Of a stretch of DNA of 64,000 nucleotides, positions 45,795 to 59,550 are shown in pieces. How positions within the stretch are numbered: the stretch's first letter is position 1; each line of letters opens with the position of its first letter. Origin of the DNA: Mariannaea sp. PMI_226 (taxonomy: Eukaryota > Ascomycota > Sordariomycetes > Hypocreales > Nectriaceae); assembly GCA_024336345.1 (NCBI GenBank), contig JANFOG010000004.1:3162001-3226000 (forward strand), in the 5' to 3' direction. A model generated the notes under the pieces. That model ran no database searches. It worked only from the letters and a program-made list of their open reading frames with translations, and was not told the DNA's origin. A program made the position numbers and the translations under genes.

Positions 45795-48700
45795 TTTGAT
45801 CGTGGTTAGTAACGGTTAATTAGGTGAGATGTATTGATTATCACAGGCAGTGATAGGATGTAAGGGCTGCTCGTGTCGTCCTGAAGACAATCAGGAAGAA
45901 CGAATTCTGTCGCTTTTGCCTTTTGAGTTGGATGTTGGGAAAGGGAATTCGATGGGCGTTGGGTTCTCCGACGCGGTGTGAGCTGTCAGTGGACGCTGAC
46001 AGTTTTAGATGCGTTACGCTGCTAGTCGTGTCGTCACCAAGCAGAATGATCCAACAATCGGAGTCGGATTAGTCTAGTGTCTCCCCACTCAATTTTGATC
46101 AGTCCCCTGTTGTCTGCTGGCCACCGGAAGGAAAGAAAGAGATGTCGTCTCAGAGCAATGTTGGGGACGCGACTTCAGATAAGGCGTGATCTAAGTTGTT
46201 TGGTTGTTTAGATCCTGTCTGAAAAAAGGTAACCGGCTTTGGTGGAGGTGATTGCGAGTGTATACCGACGACGCGGGCGGCAAGCGAAACACGGACGAAA
46301 ACAGAGGCAGCGAGAGTTGGAAACGAATGGAAATGTTCGGTGGAACGAGCGAGGGACTTGGAGGTAGCGTGAAATACGGCGAGTTTGGAGGAAGATTGCG
46401 CGGCAGCGCTTGAGCCAGAAACCAGTCGAACGGGTCGAGGTGAAGGATGGAAAGAGAGAAAAGGAGGCGCAAGAGAGAGGGTGTGAGAATTAGTTAGTTA
46501 TGATGATCGGGGGAGAATGAGCAAGAATGCAGGTAAGCGGCCAAGAATGAAGGGGGGTGGAGAAGGCAAAGTATCCAAGCAAAGCGAAAAGGAAAAGAAA
46601 GCTGGGGGTGGTTTGGGTGGGGAGGGGACCAGACCAGAGGGACCACAGAGGGACTAGAGGGAGGGACGGAAGGATGAGATCTTCTGCATGCCCCAGCCAA
46701 GTTTTTTTTTTTTTTTTTTTTGCGCTGTTGGCTCTATCTGGTTTGTCCCGTCTGGGCCTGGGCAGAGGCATCAATCTGTTGCAACATGGGCTCATCAGTC
46801 CCCAAACCTCCGCTGTCAGTGTGCGCGGCCTTCCAAGGCCCCCGTAGTGGATGTGGGCCAACAGCTGGTACTGTCCTGTTAGAACGTCTGGTGACCTCCA
46901 GGGCTCTGTCACGAGCGACCTAGCCAGCTGAGGGTCAACCAAGGTACACGGATACAAGAGAATGCACTATATTCAACTAGCAGATCAAGTACATGTGCCG
47001 TATGGTATCACATCTTGTTGTTGGTAGAGCAGCAATGGGCGCTCTTTATTCAGGTGTTGCGATATTGATTCCAGAAAAAAAAACACCTCAAAAAAAAATC
47101 ATCCGCAATCGGTTTCATTGGATGGCTAAAGTAGGTACTTTAGATCCAAGTACTCACCACCCCGGAGGCCTTTTTTTTAGGCCCCTGCGAACTGTCATCC
47201 TCCTACCATCGTCTACGATTGCCCACGATCGTCCACCACGGGCGTTGACAAGGAATTTCGGGAGGACCAGAGTCCGAGTGTGGAAATACTTGGAACGCAT
47301 GTACTGGCCAAGACTTATCACAAATACGATATGCAGCAACTTACTTTCCGCCCTTATTGATGAACGAGCCAATACGTTCCCCAGTAGAAGAAAAAGAAGG
47401 AAGCAAGAACAACGCGGAAATTTTGAGGTTGGTTGATGTTCATGTTTATCCGGTGCATTGCGAAGAAGACCTTGCTTTCTTGTATTGATGAAGAGATATT
47501 GGTCCGAGCATACCCAATAAACTCATCTATCTGTGGGAGTTTATGCATCCTTTCAAGTCAAAGTACCTTATCCCACATGCTAAGCTGATGATCACTGCGC
47601 CACGAATGTAATTCATAGTATTTATTGTTTGCTTTTTTGACATGTCGGACCTACTACACATATCGAGCAGTGGCGTGGCGCGTCTGCTAGAGTATTCGAG
47701 ATGTCTCGGCTAGGTCCAAACACGGTCTCATCAAGGGCGGTTTATTATGTATTTCGTGTCGTGCCTTATTACGGAGCTTGTTTTCGGCCTGCAGTTGTGT
47801 CAGCAATGTTGAAAACGGACGTGCTACGCAATTACTCGGGAAATTTCAAGAGTACCAAGCAGAGTAATTTGTCTTTGAACTATTAGTAGCATCAAGAACC
47901 GTAAAGCCAGAAATAACCCAGGCAAAGCTGTACGGGGTACAGATTACTCCGGACCGGGAGATTGTGATGTGTTGTCTGTCCGTTGGCTACCAAAGCTCAA
48001 GTTCAGCCACTTCTTCTTGCCGAAAGCTGGGAAATGTTAGCGAGCCTCAACTTCAGTAATGGTAGTCGCGAGCTTGCCTGAAGTCCCGGGTTTCATTACA
48101 ATAATAAATGGGCCTTTCGCCAGGACGTGGGACGCGTGAACTGCGATGTGCGATGTGCGATGTGCAAAGTGGTACCTGGCTCAGGTACCTGCTGCGTCGA
48201 CTATTGTGAATACACAGGTAGATGACATGAAGCGGGTCTTGCTTACCTAGGTACTTATCAAGGAAGGTTCCTACCAAAGCAGGTAAGTTCGGGAATTAGC
48301 TAGGCCGGTTAGGCCTGCATCATCCTCTCTCAGCTCCGAACCTACCTGATCGAATACGAAGTGTGCCTCTGCGCCTACGCCTGCCAACACTTGGATACCT
48401 TCACAGTTTTCTCTTCCATTGTGGGAAGCAGCCACTCTGCATGCCTATCTTACCTACTAATCTCCTATGCACTTCGTACCTGCTTAACCTGAATGTGAAA
48501 ACCTGATCCCATGATTTTTTTGAGGTATATGATTGGCCACTGTGTTAGTTCCTCGGACAATTTGCTCAAACGTTCGGGGTGTTCCAAATATGTACCCATA
48601 CTCCGCACGCAGATGGTACCTCTTGCGGCGCTGGTAATTACCTGCTGCACGTCGCCTTTTCTTGTTTTCTTGCTTTCTCATCGATTCCTCTGCCATTGTC

Positions 48701-51700
48701 GCATGGAGACTAACAAGTCAGCACTTGGCGGCCATTTTCACAAGCACAAGTTTGCACTTCGAGTAACACTCGGCATTGGTTTACCCGTGTACTCTGATGT
48801 AAGCCGACCGTGTTCCTTCTGCTTCTCATTTATGCAAGGACTGGCTCCTCTTTGGCACTCATTCCTCCCAGTTTACTTAATACCCAAGGTATTCATCTAT
48901 TTTCTTTGTCCTCTTTGGAAAACGTCCCAAGGGCAAGTCACGCGCGCGCGCTCCACTAACCCGCCAAAAACTAAGAACCACACTCAAGATCATTCACACG
49001 AGGATGGCAGTATTATCAAATTACATATTATCAGTGTCGAGATGAATAGTAATTCCAATACGAGCACGCTTAAACAGAGCCAGTCCCTAGTCAACCACTC
49101 ACCAGAGCCCTGGAAACGGAGCAGGCCCGCCTTAGTCCGCTTTGAGTGGAGAAATTCTGACCTAACTGGCAACAGCCAAGTCAGTTCTGAAGCACAAAAG
49201 ACGTGCTATGGCGGGGGGAACCAGGCCTGGCTTGCCCCCTGCATTTAGCCGCAGCAAAATTCCAGCGCTCATAAGAATATTTACACAGACCACAGCCCGA
49301 GTTCCCGAGTTGGAATGAGCATTATGCACATACGGAACACGAATAACTTGTATCGTAAGGATATCGAACCGTTCGTTCGGTTCTCCTACCCTACAGAACA
49401 CCAGGCATTTTTGGTAGTCTATGCAACGAGTCCAGCTTTGGAAGTTGCATATGAACTAAATGATGATGTTTCGATTCAAAAACTATCATGTTTCCGCCAC
49501 AGTTGGGTCTTGGTACGCCGTTCTCTTGACTCGTGACATCAACAGTTCATGATTGGACTATGTTTGGGCCAGCTCTGTGTGAGACGATTCACGGCAACCT
49601 ATAGGTTCAAGAGGACCCATGCGCTTTGTACCAACAGCACACACTTGATGACATGACTAGGCTGTACGGCACGATGGTCGCCGCCAGTAGTCGCCCCCTT
49701 GAATGAATTCACTCAAAGGCATGTAGCCCTTTCATAAGGTAACTATTCAGTGGGCATTATCGACCAAATAGCCAACAAATGATGGCGCATTATGACCTAG
49801 TACTCGACGTTATATATCAATGGGATGATCTTGATTGTCTCAGGAAAAGTAGTTATCCCTCTACAGTTGCTCCCTGTTTCTCCCCCAGCACTTCTTTATA
49901 CCATGTTGCTTTACTATATAAAGTCGTCTCGACTCACGCTGCCACGAATGAGTTCATGCAATGATACTTGCGAGAAGGGGCCTCTCGTATCTTTTGATAG
50001 GGGGAGAAGTAAACTTCTTGTAAAGCATCGTTCAGAAGGAAGTAATAGTGATATTCTGAGCCAGATTTCGTATTTTCTCGTCTTCAGTGCTGACCTTGGA
50101 AGCTGAAATAGATAAAACTTGGAGAATACCTCGTTTATTCACCGAAAAAGGTAATATTATTAAAAGGCTAGAACCCTTGTCCACTCTGGGGTGAACTTTG
50201 GCGTTTTACCATGTCGTGCGACTACTCACGACGCCACTGTCTCTCTGTCGGCGTGGAGCTGTCCAATCATTCTGTTGAGGCTTGAAAGTGAAGTGCGCAT
50301 GAACCGATAGCCAATCGTCCAGCATCTTACCGTGAGTTGGCTTGCCGCCCCAAAGCGAGGTGAGAAACATAAAAAACCGCCCCCCTGAAATGCAATCCAA
50401 TCAACCGTTAGTGTAAGTTCAACTTCGTCTTCAAGATGCAGGAATTCCGCAAGCTGGCCTGAAAAGGGGACGGGGAGGCTCCCTGATAGGAAACCTCGTG
50501 ACACACACAAACACTGATGACAGAAGTATTCGAGTAGCTACAAAGACCTGACTGGATATCTTTGCTTAAAAACTGGTGCAGTACGCAGTTGGTGTTCCTG
50601 TTGGAAAAGAAATCAAAGTCGAAGGGCGTAAGGATGGTGACACTGAAAGAGAAGAGCACTTATGAGCATGAGGTTACACGCTTGGCGTGGACCTCCGAAT
50701 TGTTTTGCTTTGTGGCAGTACCGATATTCATTAACAAAATATAATTACCTTTTGTAACCGAGAGGACCTCAGTTTCATTCGTTGGCCTTGGTGACAAAAG
50801 CAAAGGCTTCTGGGTTACCCGACGCATGTACTATCAAATTGGACTAGACCTGCAGCTTCACGAAATTTGTCTGACAAGAAAACTCGATTCACTTTAATCT
50901 ACATCCTTCTCAGCTAACCCATGACTCCCGGACGCTTCGGCTTTTCAAACACCAGAAGATGGAAATATTTGGCTCCCACTTTCTTTCAACTGTTGGCAAC
51001 AACTCACCCCGTCACACAGATTGTCGTGGCCTTCATGCATTATGACGACAACAAGGAAAAAAAAAAAAAAAAAAGATGTCCAGATGTCAAACACATGACC
51101 TCAGCCACCCCTGCATTGCAATTGTGTAACCCAGGTGTCCCGAACGATTGCCACGAGGGTTGGGCTGTCCGAGGCCAGTTGAATGCACGTACCCGTCACC
51201 CTCGTGGCTTTTATTGGATCCTGAGCGAGACTGATTGGTGATACTGTGCTACAAGTTTTTTTTTTGGTAAATCTAAATGATGGCAAGAGAGGCAAAAAGG
51301 GGGGGAGGGTGCGACTGCTCGTTGCTGGAGGCCAGGGTAGACGGAATCTTGTGATCTTTTCATGCGGGAGCTTTGAACTCGATCCGAAAGTTCAGGTAAG
51401 ACCGAGTTTGTGTGTTCGTCGATCAAATCCAAGCGGGAACAGTCTTGTTTCACACTACAGGGTCCTCGAACGCTTCATGGGCGCACCAGAAATGAAATTC
51501 CGTGCAAAGTTATTCTCTACCTAGACTTCTGAGATGTTACAGTAGTGAGACACACTTCATCATCCCTACCTGGCTGGTTGTTTGAAGGCTGCATACACGA
51601 TAGACCTGAGTTCTACCATGTTACCGCTTCTCCTACCCTCGAGTGTTGGAAAAATAGATAAAGAAAACTCGGGAAGTCGTGTTGCCACAAGCAGGCAAGA

Positions 51701-52885
51701 AACAAGCATCATTATCAAGCCTTTCAATACAATCGAGAAAAGCAGTCCTCAATGCTGCCATACCGCAATAGGTCTCACCGACTTGAATCCATTATGGTGT
51801 GGATACACAAAACCTCCCCAGGTTGCCTTTTTCTTCCTCACCTCTGGGACGGGCCTCTTACGTATGACACAGGGCCGAGGATATGGCCGATTTCACGTAA
51901 GCTGAGGGAGCGCACCCCTACGAATGTAAGATGTGGCATCGATATCCTCTTTTTTATCATCGTGCCTAAAGAGGGCAGAATGGGGGACGTGCTGTCTACA
52001 TACACGATCCTTCGTCAGATCCTTTGCCAAAAAGAGGCATTGGCGAATGGAATATTCGATAGCACTCGCCTGTGAGAGCGGGACTTCAACAAGCGCCTGC
52101 AACTTCTAACTTCCAAAAACGCCGAACGACAGACTTACTGTTGGACTAGCTCGTTCGCCTCGACGGCATCCCCGAGCAGCTGTATAACCATCACCACCAA
52201 CGGCTGCATGTCGGTCGCCATTAAAAAAAAAAGAAATGTTCGTTTACCATTGTCAGAGAAGGGGAGTGATACCTTGTCAGCCACAGCTATTCTAGATTTG
52301 AGGAAAGTAGCCTACAAAGGCCGGGTGTGGTGTGTGACAAGTTGGTTGGTGGTTTGCTACAAGAACTGACGATCTAGACAGACAGACGAGGAAAGGAAAT
52401 AGTCTTACGGTTATTACCGGAGTGTAGAGTATGAAATCGAAGCACGGTAGAATGCGAGGGAACAATGTGTTTGAACGAGGATGTAAGGTTGCAAACTCGT
52501 CAAAGGAGGGAAGAAACAGGCAACGAGTAGCGGATAGTTTCCCCTTGGGTATATTTCATTGCGTGACTAAACAGGGAACTGTTCGGGATTCAGCGGCTGC
52601 TGGACTTCTCAGAGATATATGCCTCTACCCTCCAGGGGTATTTTTGCGATCCCGACTTCAACGTCTCTGGGTGTATTCAAAATGGTAGTGCCAGCTCCAT
52701 GCCATGCCGCGAGGCGTTCTGCTGTGTATTGAATTCCTCTCCATACTCGCTTCTTTTATCATCAATCATTATGGTATCTTGGCTCACACTTGCTGTCGCT
52801 AAATGTTCAGCTGGATGAAGGTGAGGGATACACAGCATGGCCGATGCAACAGCACGATATATCGCAGTCGGCGCCAAGAATCGCT
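45795..52885. other. Gene-poor region
   Basis: About 7.1 kb without a convincing gene. The longest open frame (48511-49248, +, 245 codons) has no recognisable domain, intron or composition bias and is not called. Present are a T20 run (46702-46721), an A18 run (51057-51074), a GCGATGT triple repeat (48142-48165) and a cluster of AGGTACCT/CTACC words (48170-48350). No tRNA or transposon ends were seen. Non-coding transcripts cannot be excluded. Confidence 0.55.
48142..48165. repeat. Seven-base tandem repeat
   Basis: Three consecutive copies of TGCGATG/GCGATGT, just before the cluster of AGGTACCT-type words in the gene-poor region. Confidence 0.7.
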
Positions 52886-53440
52886 CTAGGCGTGTGCCCG
52901 AGGCTTTCTGTGGCGGTGACGGCCTTCCTGTCGGGATGAGGCAGGTAGTTCGGTTTGTCGGCTGCCGTGCTCGGCCTGGGTGCTGCTCGTCGATGGCAGG
53001 TTGGAAACGTGGTGATCGGTGTCGTTGCCGTGGTCTTGTTGAGGGGAAACAGCATCGGCACCATTGTCTTGTTGGTAGGCAACGTTACTCCAGCCAGAGG
53101 GTGGATACTGGCCATTGAAATTTCCATGCTGGGTGTTGTATCGTGGTTGAGTGTTGTACCAACTGGCTGTCGTTGCCCTGGACGCCTGCACCATCGCGAT
53201 CCCATCCCATGGATCATCTCGGCCATGTTGATGCACCCATCCGATTATCTCACTCGCACTGATAGTCTGTTGAGTCGAGGTAGGGTTTGGATATTGTTGA
53301 TATTGCTGCCTTCGTCTATCATCCTCGACAGACGGAATCTGATAGTGCCGTCGCACCTCAATCCATTGGTTGGAGTTGTTTGTTGGGCCGGCCTGTCTGA
53401 CCGAGTCATCTTCTTTAGAAGAGGTTCTCGAATCACTCAT
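52886..53440 (-). CDS. Doubtful Q/N-rich low-complexity ORF
   Basis: 184 residues with an ATG in a reasonable context (CCACCATGAG). Composition is rich in Gln, Asn, Ser, Tyr and Trp (RRRQQYQQYPNPTSTQQ; SWYNTQPRYNTQHGNFNGQ), like disordered or prion-like proteins. No domain, signal or membrane span is visible. It is the only frame in the 10-kb gene-poor stretch with composition unlike the background, which is the sole support. It could equally be a chance frame or one exon of a longer gene. Confidence 0.35.
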   Translation of the reverse strand: MSDSRTSSKEDDSVRQAGPTNNSNQWIEVRRHYQIPSVEDDRRRQQYQQYPNPTSTQQTISASEIIGWVHQHGRDDPWDGIAMVQASRATTASWYNTQPRYNTQHGNFNGQYPPSGWSNVAYQQDNGADAVSPQQDHGNDTDHHVSNLPSTSSTQAEHGSRQTELPASSRQEGRHRHRKPRAHA

Positions 53441-55984
53441 GGTGGATCAAAGATAATGTGGCACTGATCACAGATAGGAACAGACGTACAGCAAAAAAAA
53501 GACAACTGTGCCATGTCCTGCGTGACAGGATTTGGAAATGAGAGGGAATTCGGGTAGCTTTTGTATACGAATGAGACTGAATTTTGCCTACCTTTGCCAC
53601 AAGCTGAGGCAGATATGGGCACGACATGACACACCGGTCTTAAGGTGCAATATCCTAGCTCCCTTCAGGGTGGGAGCGACACGAAAAACAACATGGGCAT
53701 AGCTTCACTGTTCAGAGCTCGAGTATTGAGCTGTCATTGGACACGAAGCTCCGGGTGACAAGTCATCAAGCCGAGGTGGTAGCGGTGGCGAGACGTGCGT
53801 GAAATCAATCCAGTTCCTTGCCATGGATTAATCGATAGGCTCTTTAATAACTAATGGCTGAGTAATTCTGTGTTTCGTGTCGAAGTTGAATGAAATCTGT
53901 CGATGGCACTCTGATGGAGCATCGGGTGTGGCAAATGAAGTCAAACGGAAGTCAAACGTAAGTTAAGGGATCGAAGGGACGGGCCTTATCCGGAATCAAA
54001 ACAAGATTACTCAGAGAGAAATCCGATATAGCACCGAATAAACATAGCTGTTACTGCTCATCAACTAGGGAGCCCGAAACGAAACGGCCGCGATAGAGAG
54101 CGGGGTGAATCAAAGTGGCAAATCGCCCGATCAAATCCCAACCCTTGTTGGCCTAAGGTTAGTCGGGCGTTCAATCATTTGGAGTTGACCAATGTGGACA
54201 GATCGGGGTGAGTGTGAGTCTTCGTGAGCGATAAGTGTCATGGCTTCGTAACGCGGGTACGCAAGATCCAAATCTGGCTCGGGTTGAACTGCTGACTTAT
54301 TCCACAGAAGCCAAGGACAAAGCCGTTATTCATCAAAGATGGAATACGCGGCTTGATGTCTCGTGGGAATGCCAAATTTGAGGGCTGACTGCAGCCGCTG
54401 AACATTCAGTTCCAAAATAACCATTGGCTTATATTCATCTCACCGGCCGATCAACAGAGGATCAACCGAACGTCCTTCGCACCAAGCGCTTGCCTAGCCA
54501 CAGTTTTGGCCACGCGTCCCTTCACGCGCTTGATGTTCAGCTTGCAAGTCATCCCTGCCATCGAAACCTTTTTTTTTGCCACAGCGTTGCCTTAATATGG
54601 TTGAAAAGGCGGCCGTGGTTCGCCAGAGAAATCTGGGGGCCGCGCTTATGGATGCGCTGAAGGAGGGGTTGAAGCGAGGGTGGTGATGCATGCCTTACTG
54701 CTTTGCTAATACCCCCGAACAATCAAGAACACGAGATTCAGTCCACAAATAGGGCCAGATTAGGTGGCGACGAGTCGGCATGCTTCCATACCTAGTCGTT
54801 GTATTCAAGCTTCTGTATTGTCCGAACGACCATGCTGGACTAATGCGACTTGAGAATATCATTAGGAATCAAACCGTTCTGCGCTGTGATTGGCCTGCCA
54901 CTGGCAGGGCGAAAACCGGTAAAATACGATGAGGAATGACATAGCGAGTTGACGTGTTCACGGTTACCATGTGGTTTATTTCAAAAAAACTGGCCTCCGT
55001 AATGTCCGTCATGTCGGTACTAAGTTGAGGAGATGTCTTTTCGGGCCTGTTTCGGCTTTTGTCCAAACCGTTGCTATCGGTGATATACACACCGACAGGA
55101 TTGATATCATCAGATATCAGCGAAACACTCGACCCAGTGAGAGACGCCTTGAAGTCTGTCAGCTGGGCCCCATCTGAGGGGCGACGCAAGTAAGCGCGCT
55201 TGCCTGCTTGCCTGCTTGTCTTGCTGCAAAGTGAAAAGCTGAGCCATGATGAATGACATGAAATCTCGTTCCAGCATCTGAAGGCACTTGCGACTATTGC
55301 CGGAGTTAAAAAGACAGAGCCGAACATAGGAGACAGGCTGACAGTAATTCTTGTCAACGTTGCCCAGCGGAGAAACCGAACGAGGAAGTAACAACTAATA
55401 AAAGTTACGACAAATTGACGTCAATGACTATTGCCGTGCTTGACGGCGCATTGGGTGGCAATGCCTGGGTTCTTTGTCCAGGACAAGCAAGGGGGAAAAC
55501 AAAAGTTCCTGATGTGACGGGGCTGTTAGGAGTTGAAAATCCGGAGAATACCTCCATATTTTCGTATCTAACAAGAGGATATCACGAGAAAGGAGGATAT
55601 AGGAACTGGTGAATTGATGAATGAAGGAAGTCGTTCGTTTGATAAGCAATAATAAATCAACCTCTCGTCTGGCGATTGATGCCCAAGTGAGACAAGACAA
55701 GTGGTATTTTAGGCACGTACCTAAGTACTTTACCTGAGGCAGAAGATGTGGTCTGTGCACAGTCTTACGTCACAATCGGCTACGTGCTGCATTTCGTTCA
55801 TGCCTTCCGATAAGGGATAAGGGAGTCTAGTCATGAAGTCAATCAATCAATCATCTCGAAGCTGCAACACCAAGCTCCAACCGCCAGCTTACATCCAGCC
55901 GCGCCTAGATAGACTGCTATTCCAACCTCTACAGCTCGTCCAGACCGCATAGGACCCTCGGTTTGCGCGATCGCTTACCCTACA
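53441..55984. other. Intergenic region upstream of the CSC1-type channel gene
   Basis: About 2.5 kb with no convincing gene. An open frame at 54869-55357 (-) has no recognisable character. TACCTAAGTACTTTACCT words occur near 55718-55735. The last 120 bases are a C-rich leader. Confidence 0.5.
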
Positions 55985-58781
55985 ATGGAGCCTGACGATG
56001 GGGACGGCTGCGAATACGTTCCACCCTCCAACGACAAAAGCCTTCAAGTCCAACTTGTGCTCTCTCTCCTCATCGGCGGCTCGGCCTTCTTCGCTTTCGC
56101 TGTACGTTCAGATGATACTAGGATGTTTCTTTCTCTTTAGACTGCGAAGCTGTAGTTAGGCACAAACTGACTCTCATGTGCTAGTTCCTTCGCCCACGAT
56201 GGCCCTCGCTCTATGCCGCACGCAAACGACGTTTAGACCCCGCAATCAACCTCCCCACGCTCTCCAACTCGCTCCTGGGATGGATTCCTCAACTGTATAA
56301 GGTAACTGAGGAACAGGTTCTGGCTTCAGCTGGCCTTGATGCCTTTGTGGTAGGTTTATTCTTCGTGGATTGATTCAGCGCCTTGCAGCCAAAAAAAAAA
56401 GGCAGAGTCACTGATGAAATGTAGTTCTTAACCTTTTTCAAGATGGCTGCAAGACTCTTTGCGGTCATGGCATTTCTTGCCACTGTTGTACTTTGGCCAA
56501 TTAACTCCCACTTTCGAAACTTTGAGATCGGCTGGGGAAACAATACCAACGAGACTTTTGGCACCGTCGATCCCTCTTACGCACCGGCCCAGGCTCTAAT
56601 TGCGCTCGAGGAATTTGACTTATTCAAAGGGGGCGGAGACAGCGACAAGAGCTACGAAAAGAAATTCCTCTGGGCATATGTCGTATTCACATACCTCTTC
56701 GTGGGCCTGACCATCTACTTCATCAACTGGGAAACATTTCGAATAATTCGGTATCGACAAGACTATCTCGGGTCTCAATCTACCATCACTGATAGAACAT
56801 TTCGGTTGACTGGTATTCCTTCCAAACTGCGGTCAGAGGAGAAAATAAAGGCTCTGATTGATAGTCTCAACATTGGCAGTGTTGATTCCGTCACCATCTG
56901 CAGAGACTGGAAAAAGTTGGACGGTCTTGTTGAACTGCGTGACCAGGTATTGAGAAAACTAGAAACGTCCTGGGCTCAGTACGTGAAGTTTCAGCAAGAC
57001 CAATCGAAAGGAAGCCGCCCCAGTCTGGGGTCTAGGTCTACAACGAGCGACACGCAAGCTCGGAATTCGGATGAGGAATCCGGCGAAAACGGTCGCCTTC
57101 TTGACCCTGAGTTGGATTCGCCTGACTGGGGTGAACAAGGACGACCTCAGGTTAGGCTTCGTTACGGCTTTCTAGGACTTCGGTTCCGTAATTTGGACGC
57201 AATCGACTACTACGAGGAGAAACTACGAAGACTAGATGCGGAAATTGTTTCAGCGCGCATGAAAAAATACACACCTACTGACATGGCCATCGTCACTATG
57301 GATTCAGTGGCCTCCTGCCAAATGATCATTCAAGCGAGAATAGATCCTCGCCCCGGCCGGTTGCTGACCAAGCCAACGCCAGCTCCCTCTGACTTGGTAT
57401 GGCGGAATACATACGCTCCTCGAGGTGTCCGTCGACTGAAATCTTGGCTCGTTACTGTATTTATCACCTTTCTAACCTTGCTCTGGATCTTTCCTACAGC
57501 GGGTCTGGCATCTCTGTTGAGTATTTGCACCATCAGACGGGTATTGCCTCAATTTGCAGACTGGCTTCAGGATCACGCCATCTTCCACTCACTGTTTCGG
57601 AACGGTGTTCCAACGCTCGTGGTCTCGCTTCTCAACGTCGCGGTACCTTACCTTTATGACTGGCTGTCCAACTGCCAAGGAATGGTGTCCCAGGGCGATG
57701 TAGAGCTATCAGTCATCTCCAAGAACTTCTTCTTCACCTTCTTTAACACCTTCTTTGTGTTTGCAATCTCAAGAACTGGCCTGGACTTTCTAAGTGTTCT
57801 GCAAGATTTTCTGAAAGATACGAGCAAGATCCCAATTGCGATCGCGATTGATGTGGAAGAACTATCTATCTTCTATATCTGTTTCATCATGTTGCAGGGT
57901 ATTGGTCTCATGCCTCTCAGAATTCTGGAGACTGGAAGCGTATTCCTCTATCCATTCTCACGTATGTTGTCCAGAACACCACGCGATTTTGCCGAGCTGA
58001 AGCAACCACCTGTTTTCCAATACGGCTTCTTCTTACCAACGGCATTGCTCGTGTTCAACCTATGTCTAATTTACAGTGTCCTGATGTATGGATTTGTGAT
58101 CCTCATTGTCGGCACCATTTATTTCGCCCTAGGATACTTTACATTCAAGTACATGGTGTTGTATGCAATGGACCAGCCTCAACACGCAACAGGTGGTGCG
58201 TGGCGCATCATATGTTACCGAATTATTCTCGGGCTTGTGGTCTTCGAGGTGGTCATGGTTGGCGAGATTGCCTTGCTCCTGGCTTTTGTTCAGTCTGCTG
58301 CAATCTTTCCGCTCATTCCCTTTACTATATGGTACGGATACTACATCAAACAGAGGTTCGAACCTTTGACAAAATACATCGCCCTTCGTGCTATCAAGGG
58401 CAATGATGACTCAGATGAGGAGGCAGTTTCCGACGAGTGTTCTGACGAAGACATTGTGTGGCCCACACGTGCTCTGCTTCGTCGAGGAAGTACTCTAGAT
58501 GAAGCTAGGGAACATGGTTTGGCCTTTATTAACCCAAGCCTTGTAGCCCCGTAAGTATTTCAATTCCATCTCACCCCCTTTTCTGCCGAAACAATGCACG
58601 GGACTGAACAGAAAGCAGACTGCAGCAACCCTGGATCTACAAAGACCCACCTCCCGCCTTGACAGACACCGCAACAGATACGGGTTCGGAGCGGGATCCG
58701 CCAATCCTCACCGGCGTTGAAAGTAGTCTTGGAATAGGAGACTCGAATGTATGGAGAGATGATGGAGAGATTAATGTCTGA
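55985..58781 (+). CDS. CSC1/TMEM63-type cation channel (OSCA family)
   Basis: The exons are 55985-56101, 56185-56349, 56425-58550 and 58619-58781; the product is 856 residues. The last acceptor (AAAGCAG) is chosen because it restores frame to a proline-rich tail. The N-terminal span (VQLVLSLLIGGSAFFAFA), the conserved FLRPRW, SNSLLGWIP and DAFVFLTFF, and the large cytosolic loop with RRM-like elements (FRLTGIPSKLRSEEKI; DMAIVTMDSVASCQMIIQA) are typical. The pore region follows, with about nine more hydrophobic helices from residue 330 (FITFLTLLWIFPTAGLASL onward). The family forms mechanically or osmotically gated, calcium-permeable channels in plasma or internal membranes. A family member of normal length, apparently intact. 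The tail includes acidic Ser/Asp stretches (DDSDEEAVSDECSDED) that could be phosphorylated. Confidence 0.93.
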
Positions 58782-59550
58782 TAAGTTAAGTTGATTTTTG
58801 AACTTGATGCATGGCTTACGGCGCTCGGTTATGGGTTGGAGACGGAGTTTCTGTGTGAATATTGCTAGGCCTTGAATGTTTACTTTGTTTACTTTCCCAC
58901 CGTGAGTACTGTGATGACTATTTACTCGTGATGTGTTGACGAAGCCAGTCGATGGACAGGTGCTCGCATGATGAGAGCTCTAGTTTCCAATTGTTTGACA
59001 AACTGAGTCAGGTGGGAGGCGGCAGGTAGCTGAAATGCACTCAGGAGTAAGAACCAGCTAAACGTACCTGACTAAATCGCCATTTGGATCGATGCACTAC
59101 AGGTCTGGCGGGGGATTATTTGGCTGGATCGCCATTGTTTCTTCTTCCCTTTCCTTTTCTTACCGTAATATTCCTGGTTCATCTCACCTACAGTACCGAA
59201 AACATTATTACTGCGTCACACATTAAAATCTATTAAGGGAGCCGAGTTCATGACGTCCCCATAAACAACCCTGAGAGAGGAATCGTTAGGTCAATAACGC
59301 GCGATTTCAAGAAATCCAAGATAGGCCGAGTCACTATCATTGATCCTTGGATGGAATTATGACGACTGTTGCATTACTTGTTGACCAAGATGGACACCCT
59401 ATGACGGTTGGTAGCAAAAATGCTGCCTATCTGCAGGGATTTGCTATAAAGGACCAAATTGGTCTCCCGCGGAAGGATGGTGGGTGATGTTCACGATATC
59501 TATATTAAATTAAAGCGCCTACTGAGAGGACTCCAGGAACTCCGAGCTCA
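58782..59550. other. Intergenic region
   Basis: This lies between the CSC1-type channel and the F-box gene, both on the plus strand. No gene or clear element is seen. Confidence 0.5.

Noticed and set aside
46490..46957. 155-codon minus-strand frame with a lysine run
   Set aside because: It is held open by the T20 tract. No domain, and composition resembles non-coding DNA.
48511..49248. 245-codon open frame in the gene-poor region
   Set aside because: Length alone is mildly unusual, but it lacks domains, coherent composition or introns, and it includes a CG dinucleotide run. Best treated as a chance frame unless transcripts or homologues exist.
49366..49383. GTTCG-containing inverted repeat resembling a tRNA B box
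   Set aside because: It is only a 6-base-pair palindrome (GAACCG/CGGTTC). No A box, acceptor stem or anticodon arm is found around it.
54869..55357. 162-codon minus-strand frame upstream of the CSC1-type gene
   Set aside because: No recognisable motif, no good start context, and opposite to ordinary spacer. Treated as chance.
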